Shown here one piece after another: positions 24,075 to 34,700 of a DNA stretch of 64,000 bases. The position numbers were made by a program, and so were the translations under genes. Source of the stretch: Chondrosia reniformis. Its lineage: Eukaryota > Porifera > Demospongiae > Chondrillida > Chondrillidae. A model generated the notes under the pieces. It was not told where the DNA came from. It made no database searches and saw only the letters and a program-made list of their open reading frames with translations. The stretch is from positions 2,046,001-2,110,000 of the forward strand of contig OX359191.1 in the NCBI GenBank assembly GCA_947172415.1, in the 5' to 3' direction. Position 1 is the first letter of the stretch. Each line of letters opens with the position of its first letter.

Positions 24075-25549
24075 GGGTGTATTTTTGTTTCACGTTACTG
24101 TTACTCCTTCAATGTATATACACAATTTTAATGTCTTTGCATGTCATTGAGTAATATATATAATGTAAATATACGTATATTTATATGGCCCCCTATGGGA
24201 GGTCATGGATACAAAATGTGGTGATTGTAGTAAATTTAGGGGAATTTTCATTTATGTAGATTTTTAATTATGTCTCCATTTCTTAGCAAACGAAGGTCAA
24301 ACTTCAAGTATGTAATTCCATAATGAAATATATTACACATTTATATTGTGAGTATGTAAAGACGAATAGAAAAAGAAATAGTCATAGAAATAGTAATACC
24401 ATGTTGTATGTAAAATAGACCTTCCTAAATTCAGTGGTACCATTTATGTTAATTTATCCTACTGTATAATTTATAATTAAGTTAGGTAAGTTTGTTGCTT
24501 GTCTAGATCGAGGGATACTTACAATAACTGGTTTGAAACCAGTTTTTTGTACCCTTCTATTTTGCATAAGAATTTAAAAGGGCCACCCTTAGATGTTATA
24601 CCATATATAACCCATACGCAGGGTTTTTAAAAGGGGGGGGTACATTCTGGGAAGAAGAGTCACTGGCAGGGAAATGTTTGGTGTTTTTATTGAATTAAGT
24701 AATTCTTTAGTCATAATAGCGAGCAAGAACAAACAATTTCACAGATAACATGAAATCTCATATATATACAGAAAACATATCCCCTCTCCAGAAAGTCCTC
24801 TACCTAATTGCAAGATGTCATCATTGCTTTGTTACCTGTTTTGACTCTTTGCACCAAAACAATGTGACCAATTGTAACTGTTATTATTTGTTTATATGCT
24901 TTGTATCCATCCATGCCACCCACGCACATACATGCTATTTAAAACAGTATGTAAATTATTGAACAATGAAGTTTGAGAGACATAATACAGTATATCCGCA
25001 TACATACATGTATTAATTAATATTGTGTACATATACATGTATCAGGGAGTACGGTAGTACTCCCTATGTAGGGATGACACGGTTTTTTTCGTTTTCCCCA
25101 TACATCGGTATAGGAGCAAAATCCCGAAATAGGCCGAAAATCGACAAAACAAGGCTATGTATGGCTAAATATACACTATACATACTCTAAATAGTCATTA
25201 AAGGCAAGCGAATATGTCCCGCTGGCGAAATAACAAACTTTAAAAATTCCCATTTTCGTCTTCTTCATATTCTTCTTATTCTTCGTCAGCCATAACTAAA
25301 AAACTATACAAGCTTTTGGACTAATTGTTAAACGAAACTATTGCAAATTTTCCGAGCTGTATTCTTTTGTAGAAGCGAGAGCGATAACGCTATTATTGAG
25401 TATGACGGTTTTCATGGCCCCAGAGTCAAGGCCTCGATAAATTCGCCATTTTAATGACGTCATATTCAGTCGAAGATTGCGACACCAAAATGGGTTTAAA
25501 TGATACAATCGAATTCCTAGCTTATGCTCCATAAAAAGTACAGAAACTA

Positions 25550-25793
25550 GAGAAAAATAAAAATTTTCTACAAAAATAGTGAAGATGTAGGGATGGCACA
25601 AAAAGCACAGAAACAAGAAAGGGATGTTACACAGTGAAGCATTAGCTATATACATGAATCCTACAAGCAAGGGTGTTGTATGATTCATGTTTATAGCTAA
25701 TGCTTCACTGTGTAACATCCCTTTCTTGTTTCTGTGCTTTTTGTGCCATCCCTACATCTTCACTATTTTTGTAGAAAATTTTTATTTTTCTCT
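25550..25793. mobile_element. Palindromic MITE with about 110-bp arms
   Basis: The left arm 25550-25659 and right arm 25681-25793 are near-perfect inverted repeats around a loop of about 20 bases. Both arms contain GTAGGGATGGCAC, tying it to the family at 5937, 6762 and 30135. The arms' high identity suggests a recent origin. It creates a false 126-residue minus-strand frame. Confidence 0.9.
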
Positions 25794-26757
25794 CTATATA
25801 TAAAAGTACAGCTTATACAAGTTAAAATAATGATAAATGTGATGCATTCAGTTAAAAGGTAACAAGTATACTTTACTAGAGCTCCATTTACAAATCAAAA
25901 ACTTAGAGGTAAAAGGCGTGCGGTCTGTTTCTCAGGCCAGCACATATATCCATATCTTGGGTGTTTCACCAGATGGGATTGCTATATATATATATATATA
26001 TAAATATGATTGTCGAAGTAGTATTGTAGAGGTAAAGTGCCCATTTTAATGAGAATTGTACTTGTGCGTCTTATTTTTGTCCACATGCTCCAGTGAAGTG
26101 CATGCATGGCCACTACATGCAAGTGAAGGAAATCATTTACACAGAACAGCAACGTATACTTGCCTCCTCCATCAAATTGGCCCACCTTTTGGACTCTATA
26201 TATATCCTGAATCTATAATAGTCCAATTAGCAATATTGCAACTGTCTATGATCATGAGAAGAGGCAAATAAGACTCGGGCTCTGTCTGGCCTATACACAC
26301 TACAATATGCTACAGGATGCTACACCTAGTATATAAATTTATATATATAAACATAATATTTGTTGGACGGATCAGGTGTGTATATACAGGAAAAATACAG
26401 ACACTAAACATATGATGTTAAGGAACCAGCTAAAAGGATGGGGAACAATGTACAATTGATGTATATATTAATTAAGTGGTTGAAGGGCCACAACCACCGT
26501 TTTATATATTCCAACTCTAATTATAAGAGATTGTACAGTTATCAGAAAAGGTCATCAATTCTGAATCCCATATAGACTGACTGAACAGTAACAATTTACC
26601 TGATGCATGGCCTTCTTATATATATAGAAGCTCAAGGTGAGATTGAGGATGAAACAGGTACTGATATATATATATATATAACCTCAAAGATATGACAGAT
26701 ATGTATACCTAAACCAAAGCTGTTTCCTCATCTATACACCCATATATATACATATAT

Positions 26758-27006
26758 ATGGCCTGGGTGGGTGGTACTTTACAGTTTACAGACCATGCAA
26801 AGATAAGGGTTTATAAGTGGAGAGGAGATGCTGAAATGAGGCTGGAATGCCAAAAATACCTTTTCCCTTCTCTTTACTTTGATTTGACAACAAAGCTCTC
26901 TTTATGTCAATATCATGTACATGTATGCGAATTCATGAAGTTGTCCAATCTGGTGGATGATGACCTGAATCAAGAAGTTGAAGAGGCCTATATGAAGATT
27001 TCATAA
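26758..27006 (+). CDS. Orphan 82-residue frame, doubtful
   Basis: The frame starts with ATG and stops with TAA. The composition is protein-like (VYKWRGDAEMRLECQKY, NLVDDDLNQEVEEAY), but there is no known motif, promoter or splice context. It may be an exon of an unseen gene or chance. Confidence 0.2.
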   Translation: MAWVGGTLQFTDHAKIRVYKWRGDAEMRLECQKYLFPSLYFDLTTKLSLCQYHVHVCEFMKLSNLVDDDLNQEVEEAYMKIS

Positions 27007-27215
27007 CATTTAAACATTGTCATATATATATATAGTCAATCAGATCCTCGATCACGTGTAGTCGACACTGCTCACTGCTTTATATGTTTCTGTAATGTAT
27101 CATAGTATATACGTATGTATACTTGCATGGCAATTCATCATTATATCATATAGCCTATGGCCAGTTATAATATTATGCAGATGCATACGTATATACGTTA
27201 TACTTAAAATATAAG

Positions 27216-27244
27216 GATTGCATGTGTACTGTACACATGCAATC
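27216..27244. repeat. Perfect 14-bp palindrome
   Basis: GATTGCATGTGTAC and its exact reverse complement flank a single T. Confidence 0.8.
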
Positions 27245-27351
27245 TTTACACATCACGTACTGTATATAAATATGAAAATGCTATAAAACAATACAAGCTG
27301 TTATGCATCATATACTGCATGTATATGACCCATATATATAATTTAGAGAGG

Positions 27352-28347
27352 TTGCATGAAGAATACTATATAATGCTAAATATACTAAACAATGCTTAAT
27401 ACTGAGCATTACCAGTTTGTAATTTTGGAAAATACGTACTAATATGATAAAACAACAGAGTATCCTGTAGTGTATATAAGTACGTATACTAATATATCTT
27501 TAGTCATATATTAGTATAATATTGGTTACTTCTTCAGTTAGATACTTTTACTGCCCATTCATGGTCCTTCTTATCATACGTACTATTCATGAGAAAATAA
27601 ACTGACCTCAAACATAAACTGAATTTTTATATCAGGTATTGGGATTGCTAGAAAAAATGGCTGTCATATAATGTTTGTTATAAGTAGTTTTTGTAAAGCG
27701 ATAATTTGTCATGTCTGTGTTAGCCAGTTTCCACTGTATTATATGTATCTTTCCACATTAGTACAATAATGCTAAGAGGACCTTTTTGATGGCTGTAAAA
27801 CTATCTCCATCTGCATTTACATGGAGAGGAGTGGGCATTGCATGCTACAAGGTATGTAATTATTAAATTTATTAATTTTTAAAGATTGAAAATTACTGTA
27901 TTCAGTTCCCATGTCCATGCAGAAAAGTTACTTGCATGAAGAATACTATATATTGCTAAATAACACTAAGTCTTAATTCTCAGCATAAACCAATAGTTTG
28001 CAATTATAATTGTACAAAACACGTACAAATATTATGATGAAACTACAGAATATGTGTTAAAGTTTCTATAAAGAAATCCTGAAGTGTATATAAGTATATA
28101 CGTATAATAATAAAACTATCCTATGAAGTAATCTTTAGTCACATATTAATATTTTGAAAATCCATTATTTCTTCAGTTAGATACTTTTACTGCCCATTCA
28201 TGGTTCTTCTTACCGTACTATTTATGAGAAAAAAATATAAAATTGACCTTAAACATACACTGAATTATTATTATATCAGAGAGCACTGTCAAGTATAGGG
28301 ATTGCTAGAAAAAATGGCTGCCATATTCAATGTGTTATAGGTAGTTA
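27352..28347 (+). repeat. Diverged direct duplication of about 350-400 bp
   Basis: Copy one spans about 27352-27690 and copy two about 27932-28347. Shared blocks include TTGCATGAAGAATACTATAT, TCAGTTAGATACTTTTACTG and ATTGCTAGAAAAAATGGCTG. The 240 bp between copies is not repeated. Nothing coding is seen. Confidence 0.8.
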
Positions 28348-28511
28348 CAACTAAAAGTGTGATAAACAAGGCATAATGCATTAGCTAAAAGTATGAAAAA
28401 CACTTAAGCGAATGCTTACAAGTTATTACCTATTGAAATCAACCAGTCAAGTAAATGAGTTATTTTAGTTGCAGCTATATAGCATGTTCTAGCAGAATGT
28501 CAAAGAAATGT

Positions 28512-31500
28512 TCATCTTACTTGTATTGAAGTGAGTTCATTGTAAGCTCGCTGGGCAACAGATTTGGTGTCTTCTATTTCAGGAATAACAAGCTCCTACA
28601 GGAAGCAATCAAAATAACAGATCTCTACATTTGGCCTACCTAATCTGGTCACGTATGGGACCAAACGTTTCTACCTACATTATACAGTAGGTTGGTTGCT
28701 AGACGATCGATCAGGTTTTATTAATGTTGAACAATATTAAGACTAGAATAAAGTAAGCCTGCACTCTGAGCAAGTGACTGTCAAAGAGAGAGGATCATTT
28801 ATACAGGCTCCATTGTACATAGTTCAATATCACAATAACTTTATTCTATATTTGCGATGGTTTATCTTTTAGTCTCTAACGACTTCATTTTAACAAAATC
28901 ATTTAAACTACCTCATACATACATTTATAAATGGTAATAGGGCTTAGTTGAACATCAGCAACACAAATTATTATCAGATTGAACATTTCGACCCAAAGGT
29001 CTTCTTCAGCAATCTGATTATAATTTGTATTGCTGATGCTTAACTCAGCCTTATTACTAATATGAATGCAACAAATACTCCCTATCATTTATAAATAGAT
29101 ACGTAAGTACGTACATATGTATGTAGGTACATATACTGCTACACTTACATCATCCAAGTAGCATATACTCTTCACTGGACATACAACACAGGCAGTGCCA
29201 GCACCAAATATTTCCTTCAACTTAAAAGGCAAACAAAAAAGCAATGTGTAAGAGGTAATGTAGCGGAAATTCAATTATTATACATGCAACACGTCCAGTA
29301 TAGTCGTACGTAGATATAGGGCAATCCGCACCTAATTCACTCACATATAAACCTATACGTATATAATGTATGTGAATTACTTTGTCTTTGTATGGTGTAT
29401 TTCCCCTATGCAGTGTGTGTGTGTGTGTGATGACATAATATTGCTTGGTATATTGTACTCTATCAAACCTACTCTTCCCTCCTTCAGACTGCTGATTATT
29501 TGACTCATGGTAATCTCCCTTTCAACTACTCTGTGTGTACTCTAAGGAAAAGGAAATTGCTTACAGGTAATCTTCATTCAGAGAGGGAGGTCTAGCACAA
29601 ACCCATTCTCTCATCAACTGGATTAAAGACTTTCTCACAACTCCAGGAAGAATCAACCCATTCAGAGGTGGGGTAGCTATCTCTGGTTCTACAGAATGAA
29701 GAGGAGTCATGTGATTTATCTGCAATACAGTGAGTTGCATGAATAAAGATGTCATGTTGAAAGTGGATAATCGCTGAAAAGTATTACACCAAACCAGCCA
29801 TATCAAAGCTGGGGACCAAATTCCTATTTTAATTGGCAGCCATATTTATAAGGACCTTGGGCACAGGTACTGTATTTGTGCAATTAACTCCCTTTTATTA
29901 ATAATGATGTATGGAAGAAATACCCTTAGTCACTTCTATCAAAGAAAGACAATTACCTTACTAAAGACAGTTCTTTAAGTATAGGGGCTTATACAAAACA
30001 ATAATTTAACATTAGGGAGTTAGACACAACAATCTCATAAGTATATATAATTAAGTCAGCAAAGTTAGCATGGATCACTTTTATATTACCATCTCAAGGG
30101 ACATGGACTTGTAGCACCAACTGATTATTAGTTGTAAAGTTAAATAAAAATGAAGATATAGATAGGGATGGCAGTGCTTGCAACAGTAACTAGCACATCT
30201 GGAAAAAGTAGCGAAACAAGACAGTGATCATATGGTAAGGCTAACATTGCAGAAGTGGCTTACTAAAACATAGCCATAGAAATCACTTCTATGTTTGGTT
30301 TCATCAATTTAACTGAAGTAGGGATGACGCACCCAAACAAAGAAGTGATGTGATGTATGATGATGTGATCAGTTTCACCAAAAGATCTTTCAGAATAATA
30401 TTGTTGTTCCACCCATCATTAGAATGCAAGACTCCATTCCATACATTGCATGCACAAAACTCTGAACAATGAAAGTATTTATGCAGAAGCCAGACAATGC
30501 AGACTCTGATGGACAAAGTAGTATTGATACAGCCAATCAATGCCTCATTGGCACCGCTGCAATGTACGGAATACATGACCACAGATGGTTAATGTAACTA
30601 TAACTCATACATATTCATCTTGACATTACTATATACACTGTATTAGATTACAAATACTATACATACGTACATACCTCCAACTTCATTAATCCAGTGAACA
30701 AATATATTCATAGTTCCAACTTCAGTCAACTAGTAAAGTTGTAAGAAATTACAGTGACACTTACTCAAATATAAAGGCTCAAAACTGACTTGGTGATTTG
30801 GTCCGTAGAGCCATAACACTTGAGTACAATTTAGTTTTTCTGCCTTCTCTGCAATCCTTATAGTAGGACCATAGTTTCTAATAAACAAACAGAAGCAATC
30901 TTATATTAAAAGGCCATGTACGTATTTGAGGTCATGTATTTGAGAGGCTACATCAAACATATAATGAAATGTAATAACAGGCAAAGCCATTAGACATTCA
31001 TACTTGTGTGAGTTAAAAGTATTTCTTATCAAAATATTAAGAAAGTAAAATTTAAGAATTTGATTCCAGAACAATGAGCTTAGAGAACATCAGTAACATT
31101 ACTACTTGGTAAAAGAACATTATTAGAATAGTTTACATATTCTCTAGCATGGATCCGGAGTAAGAGAAACAGTCCTTATTTCCCTTATTCCTCTTATATA
31201 AGACAGCAAGTGCAGTAAAGATGTAATACATGTATATGCACATATGGAATTTACACATCGACACTGGTGTATGCATCCATCCAGGCAAGGCACCTCAGTC
31301 TGGCCAAACTCACCCTCCAATCTTGGCATCACCTGTTCCTCCAATCCATGCACGCACGTATCTCGGGTTAGCATACAAACTGATTGGTGTGAAGAGCCCG
31401 CTACTGAAGTAGGGGCCAACAGGACATGTGATAGTGTACAGCAAGGCCTTGCCAGCCTTCTTCACTCCAAGTGACTCCTGCATGTACACATGAGGGGACA

Positions 31501-34500
31501 CACATGAAGTAGGACTGAAGCCCCAGTTAGGCGGACAATCAGCAAGATACCTCATTAATGTTAAAACTCTGTGAGTACCATATATATGTAGGTGCATTTA
31601 TCTCATCATTTGACTCTGGATTTTACCCCACCCACTCATGTCTCCTTAAGGAGTGCAATGAACAAAGGGTGGAACTGATGTTCTCTTGAGTATGGCATAC
31701 AATGGAAGTTTCGAGTAGCTATCTGCTGGTAAGTATTCCAAAAGCTAAAAAGCTCTTGTGGTTTCCTTATCAGCAGATAAGGGATACAGCCAAAGTGGCT
31801 GATCACTAAATATAAAAATAGGGTTTAAGATCTGATGGATGGCTTTGATATCCTCATAATTTGATTCCAGGATTTTACCCCACCCACTCATGTCTTCTGA
31901 GGAAGTCAATGATCTAATGGGTGAAACCAAAGTCTACTACTTAATGGGAACTAGTATCCCCTTAGCCACTCAAAAGGACGATTGGACTATTTTATCCTTA
32001 TTTAGGACTCATCAGTAATAGTATACGATGGAAGTGTGTCTACACTGCTCATAAGTACTCCCAAATGCTAAAAACTTGTGGTTTCCTTATAAGAATGATA
32101 AGGGTAAAGGCTAATAGTAGACACTATAACTGTAAGTATACAAAAAACATGAGAACTATAAAATACAATAAAATATCACTGGAAATACAGTAGTCAAAAT
32201 CACTGGAAATATATAGTGGCTGGACACGGTCAGTATGACCTTTATTCTGCCATCTGTAGTTGCACCATATCAATCACATTTAACATTTGCATACATAGTG
32301 CTCCATTAAATGAGATTGCTTTAGAAAACATTGACAGTGGAGCACAATTAAACAAAAAGGTGGACATAATCATTCATCAGCCCTTCTGTACCTCTGTTGC
32401 AATGTATGTTGGTCGCACATACAGTGAGCACCCCTCCTTATCTGGTATCCACTGCTGATCCACTTTTATGAGCTCTTGGATACACGACAAAAACTCTTGC
32501 TTGTCAAATGCCTGCAGAGAGAGTGCAATATCAAGTTCAGAGTTCAGATGAGCCAGCAGAACCAGACACTTTGGACAAGGGACTAACGGGAAGACTGAGA
32601 GCAACTGCAGAATCACTCAACCTTTTCATGTTCTCCATTGGACGAAACATTCGGATGACACCATCTTTACCTCTAAACGCCTTCATTCCCTCAAATGCCT
32701 ACCACATTCAAACACACTCAAATATAACAATTCAATAAGGAGCCAGTGTGTACTATATTCAGTAGTGCCACAGCGTGGGTCTCTTGTATACGTACTTAGG
32801 GTGAGTGAGACACTTTAGTTTACATATACGTACAGTGTTAGTATTTAGCAAGGGGGGGGCAAATTGCCCCCTCTGCTCCCCCTTGAAAGAAACCCTGCAT
32901 GTATATTTTGTATAACATTCAGATCTTCAGACTCTGTACAAGTAAGAGTTTAATTCTTTTACAAGGGAGGTGATACAATACAGTAAATATTATAGGGGCA
33001 GCCAAGTTCAGTGTTTGTTTTCTAATTTTACCTTCTTGTGGAAAATTTTTTAAGACAAATACCCATCCCCCTGCCCCCTGAAAGAAAATAATTGCAAAGT
33101 AGAAAAACAAAATCAGAATAAAAAATACTTTATATAGTGTAACATTCCACAGTACAGATGAGACAGTCTTTGGCTATCTTTGCACTTAAAACTTGACAAA
33201 CGATTAATAAAAATGACAATAACCTAGTAACATGGATGATTGAAAAACATTTGAACTCTAAATACACTAACTTGTATCCCATAGTGCAGTGCACTAACTC
33301 CTGGATGTAGAGATAGGTTTTGCAATGGCTTAACCTCTGGTGATCCCCATCCACTTTCTCTGTTCCACTCAACAGCCAGCATGTGATCAGAGAAGGTGCT
33401 GCCAAAGACCAGCTTATCGGGAGGTGGGACTGCCTTGGGCTCTGCAATACGAGTTACCTTTAACTCAGATACCTACAGTGAATTTCACAGGTACCATACA
33501 TACGTAGATAAATATTATCACTACATACTGTTGTTCATTCTACAGGCTTTATCCATACCTTGAAAATATCTCTGTAGCCTGAGGTAGAGTAGAACATCTT
33601 CCAAATCTGGAGGGAACACATCAATCTAAAGTCACAACTTAAATGGATCAGATGGGTTGGTAGAACAAAACTACAATTTCAGCTATAGGTAATTGATAAA
33701 TAATTTTTATCTAAAGTAAGGAGAGTAGCAATTTACATTATGTATGACACTGTAATTACATATATACATATCTTCAGAACTTCACACTAATTTGACATTT
33801 CAGTACTATGCTAGCAGCGAACCGTTTCAAACACTTCAGAAAATTATTAAATGCTTCGCAGTGTCATTAAATATGACAAATGCAATATTCCTAGAACGAC
33901 TTTGATTTTACAATTGTTACTACTGAACACACTGATGGACTGTAGAATAATACCTCTTGGTTTGAAAAGCCGTCTAGCAATGTTAATATTATAGATTGCA
34001 ATGCTACTGCTTGTGCATGTGAGAGCCTTCAATACAAGGCTTGCGAGAGCCCTCAATACAAGGCTTGCGAGAGCCTTCAATACAAGGCTTGCGAGAGCCT
34101 TAAATACATGGCTTGCGAGAGCCTTCAATACAAGGCTTGCGAGAGCCTTCAATACATGGCTTGCGAGAGCCTTCAATACATGGCTTGCGAGAGCCTTCAA
34201 TACAAGGCTTGCGAGAGCCTTCAATACAAGGCTTGCGAGAGCCTTCAATACAAGGCTTGCGAGAGCCTTCAATACAAGGCTTGCGAGAGCCTTCAATACA
34301 AGGCTTGCGAGAGCCCAAAGCTGTTAGGGACAGATATGCGTAAATCGCTTGTACGATTACGCTTATCCATTACAAATTACTATAGAAATGTGCATTAAGC
34401 TCATAAGATTTGCTCATACAACAGGCCTCCAATTAGAGTTCTAGGACTGACTTTTTGACTGCGAAAACGGATTCCCAACTGCTTGCTTATATAACGTACT

Positions 34501-34571
34501 TGGATACTTACATTAATGGAAGCAAAATGTTTGCCACAGTAGCGACGCGAGAGATTCGTTAACGCTGCCAT
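28512..34571 (-). CDS. BCAT: Branched-chain amino acid aminotransferase
   Basis: This is a PLP enzyme transaminating Leu, Ile and Val with 2-oxoglutarate. Exons, reading down the minus strand: 34571-34512, 33606-33559, 33472-33272, 32698-32588, 32511-32392, 31477-31314, 30877-30790, 30729-30675, 29688-29603, 29541-29473, 29220-29149 and 28595-28512. They give 385 residues, close to the usual 385-390. Motifs in order are [50 protein letters not shown] (the PLP Lys), [23 protein letters not shown] and [12 protein letters not shown] (redox CxxC). The Arg-containing N-terminus ([16 protein letters not shown]) suggests mitochondrial import. The last exon ends QVR-stop, but CAA|GTAAGA is a good donor, so a short final exon may be missing. 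The exon 9 donor (GTTTGT) is weak. It is divergent with UBE2M. Confidence 0.93.
28935..29056. mobile_element. Short inverted-repeat element with GAAGACCT-type core
   Basis: Imperfect 46-bp terminal inverted repeats (CATCAGCAACACAAATTATT and its counterpart) flank a core that reads, on the minus strand, GAAGACCTTTGGGTCGAAAT. It lies just beyond BCAT exon 11. Relatives lie at 37925, 42225 and 48473. Confidence 0.75.
30135..30345. mobile_element. MITE, TAGGGATGGCA family
   Basis: AGTTAAATAAAAATGAAG, TAGGGATGGCAG and GGTAAGGCTAACATTGCAGA match the copy at 5937-6182. The right end is altered (TAGGGATGACGCACCC). It lies in a BCAT intron. Confidence 0.7.
31611..32108 (+). repeat. Two-copy direct repeat in a BCAT intron
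   Basis: Copies at about 31611-31795 and 31861-32108 share GGATTTTACCCCACCCACTC, ATGTCT and TTGTGGTTTCCTTAT. The second copy has an insert of about 60 bp. It is non-coding. Confidence 0.75.
34021..34314 (+). repeat. 24-bp minisatellite in BCAT intron 1
   Basis: About 12 copies of a 24-bp unit beginning GAGAGCCTTCAATACAAGGC. The period is a multiple of three and no unit has a stop in several frames, so long false frames appear on both strands. A CATGGC variant marks three units. Confidence 0.95.
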
Positions 34572-34700
34572 CACATGCAAGTCTTCTTGATTTCTTCCAG
34601 GGGATAGAGAAAAGAAATGACGCAATCAGCTAATACGAATCGTGTCACCTACGTTCAGTTGCGTTTGTTTATTGTCGCCATCGCCGTCGTCGTTTTGAAG
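34572..34700. promoter_or_regulatory. Shared BCAT/UBE2M divergent promoter
   Basis: Only 129 bp separate the two start codons on opposite strands. No TATA box is visible, and the sequence is GC-richer than its surroundings (CGCCATCGCCGTCGTCGTTT). A bidirectional promoter is inferred from spacing. Confidence 0.6.

Larger units (their letters stand above)
24075..28511. other. Gene-poor spacer after the death-domain gene
   Basis: No spliced gene is supported. The spacer holds a large palindromic MITE (25550-25793), one orphan frame (26758-27006), a perfect small palindrome (27216-27244), a direct duplication (27352-28347), and many TATATA and TACGTA runs. A missing last exon of BCAT could also lie toward 28,500. 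Confidence 0.5.

Noticed and set aside
25338-25718. 126-residue minus-strand frame
   Set aside because: It runs across the palindromic MITE and has no family motif.
34021-34314. CRISPR array
   Set aside because: Units are contiguous without unique spacers, the genome is eukaryotic, and no cas genes are present. The same applies to the arrays at 52074 and 59643.
33847-34398. Long repetitive frames on both strands
   Set aside because: They arise from the stop-free 24-bp minisatellite in a BCAT intron.
34572-34625. Extended BCAT N-terminus
   Set aside because: The frame is open upstream but begins with TTG. The first ATG is at 34571.
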